Of a DNA stretch of 44,245 nt, positions 33,346 through 44,245 are shown piece by piece. Numbering within the stretch: position 1 is the stretch's first letter; each line of letters opens with the position of its first letter. The notes under the pieces are model-generated. The model was not told the DNA's origin. It saw only the letters and a program-made list of their open reading frames with translations, and searched no databases. A program made the position numbers and the translations under genes. The DNA is from Hymenopellis radicata. Lineage: Eukaryota > Basidiomycota > Agaricomycetes > Agaricales > Physalacriaceae. The DNA is taken from positions 1 through 44,245 of the forward strand of contig JADNRX010000427.1 in assembly GCA_015501595.1 (NCBI GenBank). The letters run 5' to 3'.

Positions 33346-36283
33346 ATGAACACCGAGACTACTTCTAGCGTCCTTCAAGATGTCGACGCCAACTTTGCGA
33401 AGCATTGTCGCGTCGCGGACACGAACGAATTCTTGGAGAAGCTGCTGCCTGTTCCCGATAGCATCATCCAAATAGTACTCCAGAAACTCACCGGCTCGCA
33501 CTACGACGGGGAACGCTGGAAAGATTTTCCCTCTGGTGAGGCTGCTGGCAAAAAGAAGGCGCTCTACGCGCCTTTCATCAAAGTCGCCAATGCCATTCGG
33601 ACCGCCATAGAAGAGGCGGAGGGGGCAGCGAATAATGACCTTCGTGGCGTAGCAACATGGGTGAATTATCATTCCCAAATCCCGGACTCTAGCAACTCGG
33701 ATGCTGCTATACCTGTTCGACCGGACTGCCTCCTTGCGCACAACGTCTCCAAGTTCGCTCCGCCCACGAATGACCGACTCGAGCCTGAAGACCAGGCAAG
33801 TGATTGGTGGTATTTCGGCTTCACCGTTCGCTCATATTATGTAGTCGAAACAACCAGACGAGAAGGACAAGGTGGGCTCTGCTTGATGTACATTCTCTGA
33901 CGAATCCTCATGTTCACCAGGAGACCCAGAGGAAGGAAGCGCTTCAGGTACAGAACATTCCCTACCTTCTCCGTATACTTCTGATATATGTACTCGATGC
34001 AGGCCTCTAACTGGTGGCTGCAGATCATCTGTGCCGTCGAGATGAAACGTAGTGATTCGCAAACAGCGATGGATATCGTTGACGGAGCTGATTGGACATC
34101 TGCGTCGCATCCTTTCAGAACAACTGGATCGAAGATTTGTCTTAGGCCTGACTCTTGGACCCAACCGCATGACTGTGTGGCTTCATGACCGCTCGGGTGT
34201 CTTGGGTACAAGCGAATCTTTCGATATTCACCAAGTTCGTCCTCGTGAACTGCAATGGACACATTTCTCACTCGCTTAATCTGTAGGATCCTCACTCTTT
34301 TATCCGCGTTATTGGGGCATTTAGTGTTCTCCATGTGGAACAGTTGGGTTTCGATACACAAATGAAGTTCTATGCATCGCCCAACAACATCGTCCCCACC
34401 TACATGTTGAATCATGAGGCGGCGCTTGTCTATCTGGCCGCCACTAGTAGGGAGAAGCAATGGGTCATTACGACCAACGGGAACGAGCATTATCTTACGG
34501 TCAAAGTCCTTTCTATCTCGCGTGCGTGTATTATGCAGAGTTCAGCTTCGCTAGTGTGGGCCGTAGTCCCCTTCAAGGATGGGAAGGTTACGAGCAAGAA
34601 GGTGAGTTTCTGCAATTGGCGCGAAAGTGTGACTGACCTACGTTGTCAGATTCTCGTACTTAAACAGTGCTGGCGTCCCGTCGGGAGTAATAGTGAACGA
34701 GAAATGCTCATTAAAGTGAAGAATGCAGCTGCTGATATGATGGATACTTCCGGCGAGGACTTTATAGGCCATGTCCAATTAGAGGAAACAATCTCCATGG
34801 AAGGGAAGGAGGACATTACGGGGTCGTTGATACGCAAAGGATTAGAGGTCACAGTTTCCACCTCCACTAATCCCAAGCGTACATGTGGTGCGGATATCGA
34901 GCGTTACCTGCAGGTCAATGTAACGGACGACGACATCATCTCCATCGTACCATTTGCGGCTAGCTCGTCTCCTCCTATTTCCCGTGTACATACTCGACTC
35001 CTGCTCTCTACGTTCGGGTGGCCTCTCAAGTATTTCAAAACCCGCCGAGAAGCTGTACGCGGTATTCGGGATGCCGTCGGTGGTAAGTGCCGTCCATACT
35101 CCTCATTCGTGGCCTGTCCTAACCGTGCTTAGGTCATGGATACATTTACTTTAACGGCCTTTTACATCGCGACATCAGCCCGGGCAACATCGTATTGGCA
35201 TGGTGCGATGGAGAAGACGGTACTACTGGCCTTGGAACGAAGGGCTGCCTGATTGACTTCGATCGCGGTAAATACGGCAAAACCAACGAGTCCGTTCTCG
35301 ATGTTCCTGCAAATTTCACTGCCATGGCCAGCAATGACGATTTAATACCGCTATTTGGTAGGCTCATCGAGAAGGCCTGAGTAGTCGGACGACCATAGCC
35401 AGGGATGTTATAATTAACGCCTCCAAGGCTACATCTTTTGACGGTCTAATTGGCTATGTGCGTGCCGCCTGGAACCATGTCTCCAGGTTCTCCACTGCCA
35501 GTATTGGTCCTGTTGTTGATTCCACTCTTCTGCGATGGACTATGGTAGGGAAGCACTTGCTTTTGGGACTCTGGCATCTGATGCATTCTAGGTTTCGCGA
35601 AAATTCAGTTTCAAATTCACGGATGAAGAGCTTCAATCGGGCTCACGCACGGTATGTTGGTCTGTGCTGCCCGTGTTTCCATTTTGAACTCGTACTACAA
35701 GGGCACACCACCGTATATGAGTGGCGAAATTCTCTTGCGAGAAAGGTATTATTCGTCACAGTCCGGTGGATCAGACTTGTTCCATGATGCGGTGCATGAT
35801 ATTGAATCGTTTTTCTGGGTTTTGATTCATATATGCCTCACACGCAGCGGACCAGATGCACAACGGCGAGCAGAGCTCGACGGAGACAGCAAGGACCACC
35901 CGCAATTACACTTGGTTGTCTACTGCTTCTTTGGTGGCAATCAGGATGTCCTTGCTTTCAACAAGAAAAAGTTGTTCAGGGCTCCCGACAACTTTGAGGA
36001 ATACATCATTCCGCACTTCCACCCGTACTTCGACGAGCTGAAGTCATTCATGCGGGAATGGTTCAGTCTACTTGTTTTGGCGTACCAATATGTTGAGGGT
36101 TATGAATACCACAACATTCATAGGAGGGTGCAGGATATCTTGGATCATGCGTTGGCGTCTATGACACAGGAGCGGGATTCTGATGCAGGTCGAAAATCTG
36201 TGATTGAGTCACGTTACGACTTGCTTTACAACCTAACAGAAAATTCGGTGGGGACAAAGGGATTGTCAAGTGAAGTGCTCTGA
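33346..36283 (+). CDS. FunK1-type fungal protein kinase, copy 1 (frame breaks)
   Basis: FunK1 kinases are an expanded family of multicellular basidiomycetes with mostly unknown roles. The N-terminal domain starts MNTETTSSVLQDVDANFAKH and holds WVNYHSQIPDSSNSD and RPDCLLAHN. After introns come IICAVEMKRSDSQ, ELIGHLRRILSEQLDRRFVL, MTVWLHDRSGVLGTSESFDI and VTSKKILVLKQCWRPVGSNS. The kinase core follows: LLHRDISPGNIVLAW (HRD catalytic loop), CLIDFDRGKYG (DFD in place of DFG, usual for FunK1), then KFSFKFTDEELQSGSRTGTP, PYMSGEILLRERYY, HDAVHDIESFFWVLIHICLT and AYQYVEGYEYHNIHRRVQD. Frame switches near 33990-34060 and at about 35378 break the reading. The first is not explained by an intron, so the copy may be decaying or contain errors. 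Confidence 0.82.
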
Positions 36284-36660
36284 TAATCTGAATGTTGCGC
36301 CGCCGGCTCAGCGCTTCGGAAAGCAACAATGATCCACTGAGGATGCCACCGTCGCAACGCCGCGACAAGAAAGTGAAATCGCAACACTAGTGTAGTTCTG
36401 TCATGGTCGTAGCCGATAGAATATGAATGCTAGCTTGTACTTGGAGTTTATCAGAGAGTTCTTGTATTTGCTTTGGTTTTCTTTACCTTACATGTATTCG
36501 TTTCTGCCTCTAGCAAAAGTTGAGAGGAACCGGAACTTGCCGGAACATATTTTTGGACTTTGCTTTTAACCACCTTCCACGATATCGAACGCTTTTCGGC
36601 CAGAGGCCCCATCTATACTACAGCCTTGTATTCGCCAACGGATGAACAAGAGCGAGGATG
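36284..36660. other. Spacer between the FunK1 copies
   Basis: 3' flank of copy 1 and the unknown left edge of copy 2. No gene or repeat recognised. Confidence 0.4.
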
Positions 36661-38281
36661 TCTGGGTTAGTACTAACGGCACATTCTGATTCAATTCCTA
36701 TGCATGGACGAGCTACCTCAGTGTGTGGGTAGCCGTCGATGACAAGGTTGCTAAGAAGGTAAGCAGTGCCACAAGATCTTGGTTGAGGACAGACTACTGA
36801 TACGCTGACCCGTCCTCCAGATCATCTTCCAATCTTCCTGGGGATGCGTAGATCCAGAATCAAGCTGTGAGAGTGAAGAAAACGGCAAATTTGAACGAAC
36901 GAAATCCCATGTCTTGGAGGAAATGATGTCAACATGGTCTTGTAGAACGATCTCTGACTGCTTTGACAAGCAGAGTGGAAATCGTCTTAGGAACCCTAAC
37001 TACTTCCCACGTTCGCGTCCTGCTCACTCGCGCGCCCCTTACACTCGCGCATTTCAGAACTCTTCGAAATGTTGTACGTGTTCTACTGGATGTTGTTCGG
37101 GGTAGATTGTGGGATGTTCTATGGCTTGGAGGTGTATGCTAACAGTTTATTATAGGACACGAATACCTTTACGAACGCGGTGTTTTACATCACGACGTTA
37201 GTGCGGACAACATCATGGTGGCGTGGTGTGACGGAGAAGACTACCTGTGCAATGTTGTGGCGAAAGGCGCTCTCATCGAATCCCATTCTGCACAGTATGG
37301 AACGGATAGGCCTGTTCATGACGTTCCTGCGAATTTCCCGGCCATGGATAGAGGTCCAGCCGAGCGCAGAGCAAGCTTCTTCCCTGATATGATGGATTAT
37401 GAGGCCATGGGCACTCAAACTATTGTCAATGCCGATGTTTTCCTTACCGGCTCTGAAGCTGTTCGTCGGACATCCCTCGACGCGTATGTGCTTGACGCTT
37501 GGAAACATGTATCCAGGTTCACCGCTGTCGGTGCTGGTCATGTTATTGATTCCTCCCTTCTGCGATGGACTAAGGTAGGGGCAGTACTTGCGTTTGGAGC
37601 GGCATCTGAAGCATTCTAGGTTTCGCGGAAATTCAGTTTCAAATTCACGGATGAAGAGCTTCAATCGGGCTCACTGTGCACTGTATGTTGGTCAGTACTG
37701 CCGGTGTTTCTATACTGAACTCGTATAAGGGCACACTATCGTATACGAGTGGCGAAATTCTCTCACCAGAAAGGTATTATTACCCGATACAGTCTGGTGA
37801 ATCAGACTTGTTCCATGATGCGGTGCATGATATTGAATCAGTCTTCTGGGTGTTGATTCATATATGCCTAACACGCAGTGGACCAGGTGTACAACAACGA
37901 GAAGAGCTCACCGAAGACAGCCAGGCACACGAACAATTGCGCTCGGTTGTGTATCGTTTCTTTGATGCCGATCGACGCGTCCTTGCTTTCAACAAGAGAA
38001 AGTTGTTCATATACCGCGGCGACTTCGGGGAGTCCATCTTTCAAAGCTTCCACCCCTATTTCGATGAACTGAAGCCATTCATGCGGGAATGGTTTAGTCT
38101 TCTTGTTCTGGCGTACGGGTACGTCGAAGGATATGAGTACCACAACATTCATAGCAGGGTGCAGGATATTCTGGAGCGCGCGTTAGACTCTGTGACGCCC
38201 GAAAAGATGGACTTTGATGTCAGCCGGGAGGAGGATCGGGCTGGAGAAACTTTGGGCAACGCTTTGCAAATGCAAACATGA
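36661..38281 (+). pseudogene. FunK1-type kinase, copy 2: 5'-truncated, catalytic motifs lost
   Basis: Homologous to the second half of copy 1 in the same orientation, so a partial tandem duplicate. Recognisable sequence starts at LSVWVAVDDKVAKK (equivalent to KDGKVTSKK of copy 1), continues IIFQSSWGCVDPESS and HVRVLLTRAPLTLAHFRTLR, and then HEYLYERGVLHHDVSADNI. Here the catalytic HRD is HHD, and ALIESHSAQYG replaces the IDFD metal-binding motif. The C-lobe is well preserved: DLFHDAVHDIESVFWVLIHI, FNKRKLFIYRGDFGESIFQS, HPYFDELKPFMREWFSLLVL and AYGYVEGYEYHNIHSRVQDI, ending LGNALQMQT. The whole N-terminal domain is missing. It cannot be an active kinase. The long preserved C-lobe could mean recent loss, or a pseudokinase in use. 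Confidence 0.75.
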
Positions 38282-38534
38282 CATGTAACGGTCTTATAGG
38301 TTCTTCCTCGACGCCGGTGCAGAAGAAATCAAGACTGGGGCATTATGTACTACACTGCTCTGATCATAGTAACTCTCTGATAACCACTCCCGTCAGATGA
38401 AATGAGCATGAGTTGGCATAGTTATGCCTAGTTTCTGCAGAGGAAGATTCAAGAACTCATGAAAACATGTACACAGAGCCTCTAAATTGTTCTACGTGCT
38501 TCTATTCATGCAAGTCTAAACAGTTCTATGGTGT

Positions 38535-41156
38535 CTACAATCTAGATAAATCGCGTCCCCAGAGTCCTCTGAAAACCAATCGTCAGTGTCACGGGAAAGA
38601 AGATATCACGGAAGGGAACCTCACCTAATGATCCAGTCTATCATAAGCAAGGCACGCGTCCTGGAGGAGACCTGCTCGTTCCAGTAAACGCTTCGCCAAG
38701 CGTACATGGCCGCAAGACCGCCCATAAACGAGAAGCTGCCCATATCAAACACGGCGGCAGTGCCGATGTACGCCAAGCTGCCGAGATGGAAGTACCGGAA
38801 CGGCCGTGAGATGCTCTCATCCAGAGGTGGAGAAGAGCCTTGGTCTAAATGATATCGACGGGCGATCTTGTGCAGCTTCTTGCCGATGTATTTTCCTTGC
38901 TGGGCGGCGACTTGCGCAGTCTAGCAAACAGAGTCAGAACGAGATTTGGGAAGAGCGAGACGACCGTACAGCTGGTAGAGATGTGATCTTTTTGCCGATT
39001 TCTTCCAACAATTGTGCGACTTCGTTCAAGGACAGGCTGTTATCCGCGTCCTTGTCGTACAGCTCGAAGAGTTCGCGGGCCTATAGAGGGTTAATAAAGT
39101 CTAGGTGAAAATAGGCGACACCGTACCTTGGCAACATGGTCTTCGGCCATTGGTATGCGCTGCTTGATTCGAGCAACTAAGCTTCGATGAGTGGGTTCTC
39201 ATTAAACGCGACGAAGCCTAACACACCCATGATCTCCCATTCCTCATAGTCAATCTTCCCGTTTTTGTCACGGTCAGCGTCTTCCACCAAATCCATGAAG
39301 TGGCTGACGATGGACGTTTCGATCTGCGAACTCCCATGAGAACGCTACACCAATAGTTGCGGCAGTACTCACTGTAGCACAGTCACCCACAGCATACACT
39401 GTTCCCAAAGGCGCGCCTTTTACTCGTAACTGCGCATCCACTTCGATAGCCTTCTTATGTACTTGGTTGGGTAGCAAGCTAGTCACTCGCTCAGTAAACG
39501 GATTCATGGCGATCCCGGTCGACCATAGGACGAAATTGGTTGGAATTGTGTGTTGCACAGTCTTTCCTTCGGAATCGCGCGTCGTGTATATCACGTAGTT
39601 AGGGTTCACCGCACCAACACTGCAATAGAATTGTTAGTCATGTTAGGCCACGAAAATGTGTCTTTGGTACCGTGCGGATGTGATGAGGTCAACTCCATCT
39701 CGACTGAACTTGTCCTGGATTTTGTTGAGCTGATGTGAGTTTCACAAGGGCGCTAATTGACTAACCTCAACATACTTCGAGATAGCGGCTGAATACTAAA
39801 ATTACGCTTGAGCGACAAGGACAGGAGCACTCGAGTGAACAAAGCCTACAGTGTTCAAGATGTGTTCTCGAGACTGAACGACATGAATTGAGACCTCCTC
39901 TCGACAGATCTTGGGATACTTTACATGGTATGAGCGCCAACAACACCTGGAGAAAATGGTAAGACCGACGTACATAATTCATGATGTCTTCTTGGCAAAA
40001 GTCGTAAATTTCCTTTACAGAAAGATGAGCGGAATCCTAACGACAGGGAAGGATAGCGCACCGCTGCAGTCTCTACACCAGTTGGACCTCCACCGCATAC
40101 TACAAAACTCAGTAATCTCCGACGCTCCTCTGGTGAAGTTGTCGGTAGACTAGCCACTTCGAAGTTATCTGTAGACATTCATTTAGTCCGTTTTGAGATC
40201 TGAATGAGGGCCACCATACCCATTATGCGTCTACGAATAGCTTGTGCATCGCCAATAGTCTTGAGTTGAAAACAGTGTTCTAAGCCGGGTACGCCGTGAG
40301 TGCTGGATGTAGACCCAACGGCAATGATTAGTTTGTCATAACTAGGTAACATTCAGTGACATGGGAGGCTCCGTGGAACGGAATGGGGACGCACGGAACG
40401 TAAAAATGATCTCTTCCTCCGTCCGGGTTCGTAGCCTCAACCTCCAATAGCTGCTCAGAGAAGACAACATCGATTGCTTTCCCTTGAACGAAATGCCCCC
40501 GTACACGCGCGATGATCTTGCGAATAGGCTCGATAAGAGAGCGGACTTGAACGGTACCTACGGCCGCAGCTGGAAGACCATAGAAGCGTGAGCACTCTGG
40601 AACGACAAATTTCGATTACTTACATGGAAGTAACGGAGTGAACGTCGTGTATGTTTCCGCGGAGACGACGGTGACGTGATAGTCTCCTGGAGAGAGTTTC
40701 TCCAAGACTCCCATTGCCTGTAATCGCGACGTTAAGGAACGACAAGAAGGGAAAGTCAAAGAAATACGCACACCCCAGCCGCCACCAACAATCACAAGTC
40801 TTGGTTTCTCTGCTAGCTTCTTGTTCTCTTCGTCATCGTCATCGTCGACCTGAACGCGAACAAACAGGGAGCCCCTTCGGTCCACCAAGCTCCATCAGGG
40901 CGAGAGGCGCACGAGGAACACGCTCAGCATGTTGGTCGGAATATGTGAAGGCGTCATGAATGAAGATGCCAGTCCCAAGCGCGAACAAGCCGAAAGCAGA
41001 AGATAGTGCAAAATAACCCGTGAACTTTGCACATCTCACAGCTTTGCTAGCAGTCGTCGCATAGCGGACGTGTCGGGTGAATGGAAGAAGAAGGGCATTT
41101 TGATGACATGCTCTGCCTAGCGCGCGCGTACACAACGGTCGCGGCGCGAAGAGCAT
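38535..41156 (-). pseudogene. NDE1: NDE1, right-arm copy (frameshifted)
   Basis: Same exon-intron layout as the left-arm gene with most exons unchanged: YTTFTPLLP, GGGPTGVETAA, NFVLWSTGIAMNP, GTVYAVGDCAT and the EF-hand region are all present. One extra T-equivalent base near 40862 (CCTGTTTGTTCGCG against CCTGTTGTTCGCG) breaks the frame just after LMELGGPKGLPV, before the FAD fold. A 9-base in-frame loss removes three residues after the leader (ATTASK against ATTNSAASK). Splice sites look usable. If the single insertion is a consensus error, this would be a second functional NDE1. Confidence 0.8.
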
Positions 41157-42374
41157 AGACGGGTGTCTTTATAAGAAGCCCGAGTGGAGGGGGGAGTAGT
41201 AGATGCCAGTGTGTCGTTGGTAGGAGCGCTGCCTCGGACGATTTCGTTTTTGTACGGAGGACGCATCGGGTATACATGGCCGACATCACCATCGGGCGAC
41301 TGAAACGGCAGATTGAAGTGGCGGGCCATATGCGATGACGCTCGGAGCATGTCGCGAGTTGCCCAAATTAGAGAAGGCTAGGGAGAGGAATCAGGATTGG
41401 CTCCACACTGGCAGCCTGGATGTCTACCAGAGCTGCCACAGATATTGATTGGGGACTATTCTGTAATTCTGAGGATAAGTTGAGACAGGAAATTCTGTTT
41501 AAGGCTTCAAGCAGAAGAGCATGAGCGAAAAAGTCGAAAATGAAAAAACCCTGCTACCGGTGATCCGATCAGAAAAGTTATCAGATAAGCATTCGATGAC
41601 TCATACCTCTCGCCTCACATTTCACCCCGAAAGATAGCTGATCTAGCTGATACAACATCGAGGACGTTTGACGATACGGGTACAATATAGGTACCCAGAC
41701 TCAGTTTGATCCATTCTTAGCCCGATACTAAACCAATCTCGTTTCAAGTAAAGTACAGCGTAGCGTTGTTTGTCTCTTCCCGCGTTTTTTTATTCCTCCG
41801 GATCCAAGATAGAGAAGCCTCCGCGGATAGAACGAGCTGACTGTGGCGGTATCCATAAGACCCTGGTTCGGGCATCGATGACTATTGTGTCGGCGTGTTT
41901 CGGTCTCATTAGTGTCTTCATGACCGCGTTCGAGTCAACAAAGATCGGCAGGAGCTTGCAAGCTGCGCCAATTCCGACATCGCCGGCCACCTGAATGACG
42001 CAGGCGTGCGCAATTTCTTTGTCACTCGCAGCCTTCGTGAACCGAATGATGCTCTACCAGATCTGGGGAAGCTTCGCGAGGAATTTGATGATTTAATGAT
42101 TCAATAAAAGCTTTGCAGCACTGCTGTGTCGTTCAGTCTTGCTTTCACTGTTCGCGGACTCGGCGACAACACTTCAATACTTTGAGGCGCGCACCTCTTG
42201 TGTGTGAAAACGTTCCGTCGTCTTCGCTCTTCAACCTCTCTTTCGCTATGGCGCCGCAAGGGAATAGAAAGACATAGACCGCAGCTTCACATCCGAAAGT
42301 GACGGAACAAAGGCGGGATACAACAATAGCATCACTGGAATGAAGAGGCTTATCTTCGCTGAGATACACTGAAT
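41157..42374. other. Intergenic region between NDE1 and the WD40 gene, right arm
   Basis: Counterpart of 25615-26813. No gene called. Open frames at 41770-41994 (+) and 41790-41990 (-) overlap on opposite strands and lack motifs. Confidence 0.45.
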
Positions 42375-43849
42375 TTACATTGATTGGGATACAACATGGG
42401 TTCCATTGAATGAGTCTACCAAATGAGTCTAAGTCGGTCCATGAAGAAACGTTTCCGACGCTTACCTTCTTCCCCTTTACCAAACCTCATATCGCCTAAC
42501 AATCCATCGTCCGCGGCGGTCCACATCTGAGCGCCACCATCACGCGTACAGACACGACGTGTCGCGTAGCAATCTGGTCCCACAATTTCCCCATCCACCT
42601 CCACATTCCCGTCTTCGCCAAGCGAGGCAACGTAAGGGAGCCCATCGCTCGTACACACCGCTAGCCTATTCTTGTCGATCCATGTAAGGTCCTCGGTAGC
42701 ACTGACACTCCTCCAGCGCCGCGCTTCCACTGTGCTACGGGTCGTTCGAGGGAGCGCACATCAAAGACGCGAACGAGTCCTCGAGAGTCACCAATGGCCA
42801 ACGAAGCGCCCTCAGAGTGATATCCCAGCTTGCTACCGCCACCTTGTATGACCCGTTCTTGAGCGTGCCTTCCTGGCCCTGCTGAGGCGTACGTAAATCG
42901 AATCGATGTACACCTCCAGATGTCGCTGTGTATAAAGTGCTTTCATCCGCCAATGCCAACGCGTTGACAGCGCTGTCTAACCACTCGATAGAAACCTGTT
43001 TTGCACCAGGAACATCCCAGACTCGCACTGTACCGTCCGCCCCCGACGAAATGACTGTCTTGCCCACACCCACGATCGCTGTCGATGTCACGGAGCGAGT
43101 ATGGCCCATAAAACTACGTGCAGCACTGAGCGGGACGCCATCAGATTCAACTTCTGATGCGGAGAGAATGGAGACGGAAAAATCTGCAGATGAAGAGAGC
43201 AGGACGCGAGAAGAGGGGAAGAATTTCAGCGATGTGAGCGTGCTTTTGTGGGGCGGGATTTCACAGTGCTCGACGTTGCTTGCGTGTTGTGAGCAGAGCC
43301 ATTGGTTGAAGAGCCGTTGACCATTGCGGATCGTAATCCGGTAGGACAGAGCGCAACGCCACCATCCAGGAAGCCCATGGCAAACTGCTGTCCATCGGGA
43401 GCAACATCGAACGCTGTAATTCGATGAGGGCTCTCTGGATTAGAGTAGTACGAGTCCGTGTATTCACGAGCTGGAGGGAAGATCTTGGTGGATGGAATAT
43501 GCAAACCCGGCGAGGAAATAGTATAGCGGATTTTGTTCAAGTCCACCTGCAGAATCTAAGCCCATAACTTCAAGATTTAGATGGAAATGTACCAACTCTT
43601 TCCAGTTTAGCGTCTCCGTCTCCGCGGTGCTGAAACATTACGAGATTTCGGTCCACCTCGTCAAGGACGACGCGAAGTTTGCCGTGGACGCCACCACCAT
43701 CTCTCTGCGAATTCGAGGGCGAATGCGAAGGATAAGATGACACCCATATGTCCTCCCACGGCACGACTTCCGTCGCTCACATCCTTAACCACATTAAGAA
43801 ACGTAGGCTGAACAGTGCTAACCGGTAATGAGGAGGGACCCGCAGACAT
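42375..43849 (-). pseudogene. WD40 (PAAF1/Rpn14-like) gene, right-arm copy (frameshifted)
   Basis: Same start (MSAGPSSLPVSTVQ), intron and end as the left-arm gene. Compared with it there is one extra base near 43770, a C run shortened from five to four (coding strand, at 43250-43253), CATCG shortened to CACG near 42866, and GGAGGGAG shortened to GGAGGAG near 42710. Each breaks the frame, so no full-length WD40 protein can be made as written. Blades GHTRSVTSTAIVGVGKTV and GADGTVRVWDV remain intact in between. Confidence 0.8.
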
Positions 43850-43990
43850 TGTCGTAATCGCAAATCAAGATGCGAAAGTGATCGATGACGCATGTCGGTC
43901 ACTGTTCGCCTTAGAATCGTTTGCAGACCGCAATTGGACCTCCAACGAGCGCTCGCCGCTCTATGAACCTTGAAGCTCTGCTTGAAATGG

Positions 43991-44122
43991 AGTCAAGCCC
44001 GATTAGTCCTGAGTCCTCATAAAAGTAAAGTTTAAAGTTTAAACAAAATTCAAATTTCAAATTCAGGCTTTCAAAAAATTCAGCCACGTCTGAGTCATAA
44101 AAACGAGGTTCAAACTATGCGA
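43991..44122. other. Right-arm-specific segment beside tRNA-Phe
   Basis: About 130 AT-rich bases (AGTTTAAAGTTTAAAC, AATTCAAATTTCAAATTC words) occupying the place of the unrelated 335-base segment 23653-23987 in the left arm. No gene. Confidence 0.6.
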
Positions 44123-44208
44123 TGGGGACACCCAGGATTGAACTGGGGACCTCCAGAAGACAGAAGAAATACTTCAGTCTGTTGCTCTCCCAACTGAGCT
44201 ATGTCCCC
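44123..44208 (-). tRNA. tRNA-Phe: tRNA-Phe (GAA) with a 13-base intron, right-arm copy
   Basis: Identical to the left-arm copy over its 86 bases, including the intron and both internal promoter boxes, although flanking DNA on one side is unrelated. Confidence 0.93.
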
Positions 44209-44245
44209 TATGACGGGTGGTATTGCCTATCCTTCATCACGCTGC

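Larger units (their letters stand above)
38480..44245 (-). repeat. Right arm of the large inverted duplication (continues past the window)
   Basis: Reverse complement of 23530-29500, base for base over long stretches, with substitutions and small indels. The inner edge is near 38480. The outer edge is not reached by 44245. Gene order is NDE1, WD40, tRNA-Phe from left to right, all minus strand, so both arms point their genes at the spacer. Confidence 0.95.

Noticed and set aside
33346..36283. FunK1 copy 1 as an inactive kinase because it has DFD instead of DFG
   Set aside because: DFD-like motifs at this place are normal in the FunK1 family, and HRD is present. The frame breaks are the real doubt.

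Overview
The window looks like nuclear DNA from an agaricomycete-type basidiomycete. Genes are dense and broken by many short (about 45-60 bp) GT-AG introns. There are fungal-specific FunK1 kinases, F-box/leucine-rich proteins, a Git3/cAMP-receptor-like seven-helix receptor, an EF-hand external NADH dehydrogenase, and an intron-containing tRNA-Phe.

Layout. 1-1051: 3' part of an F-box-type gene. 1257-2246 (-): OB-fold protein, possibly SHLD2-like. 2488-2974 (+): RPS12. 3358-6634 (-): ATG9. 6635-8122: mostly unassigned. 8123-9776 (+): seven-helix receptor. 10807-17488: three tandem secreted beta-class carbonic anhydrases, with two broken pieces of the neighbouring RIX7 gene trapped between copies 2 and 3. 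17776-20274 (-): full RIX7. 20547-20922 (+): mitochondrial ribosomal protein uL30m. 21212-22690 (-): F-box protein.

From about 23530 to the window end lies a large inverted duplication. The left arm (about 23530-29500) holds tRNA-Phe, a PAAF1/Rpn14-like WD40 gene and NDE1 on the plus strand. The right arm (about 38480-44245, running off the window) holds the same three genes on the minus strand. The spacer of about 9 kb contains an unrecognised gene that starts at the arm boundary, a 1.29-kb non-autonomous hAT-like element with an 8-bp target-site duplication, and two tandem FunK1 kinase copies. The second FunK1 copy is 5'-truncated and has lost catalytic motifs. The left-arm protein genes read intact; the right-arm copies carry small indels that break the frame.

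Caveat: many well-conserved genes (RPS12, ATG9, uL30m, both F-box genes, carbonic anhydrases 2 and 3) contain one-base frameshifts. In RPS12, and in the clearest other cases, these are one-base losses in or beside short runs of the same base. That pattern is as consistent with consensus sequence error as with gene decay, so every 'broken' call here is provisional. I see no CRISPR array, rRNA, complete transposase or obvious specialised-metabolite cluster. The most notable structures are the inverted duplication, the carbonic anhydrase/RIX7 tandem duplication and the hAT-like element.
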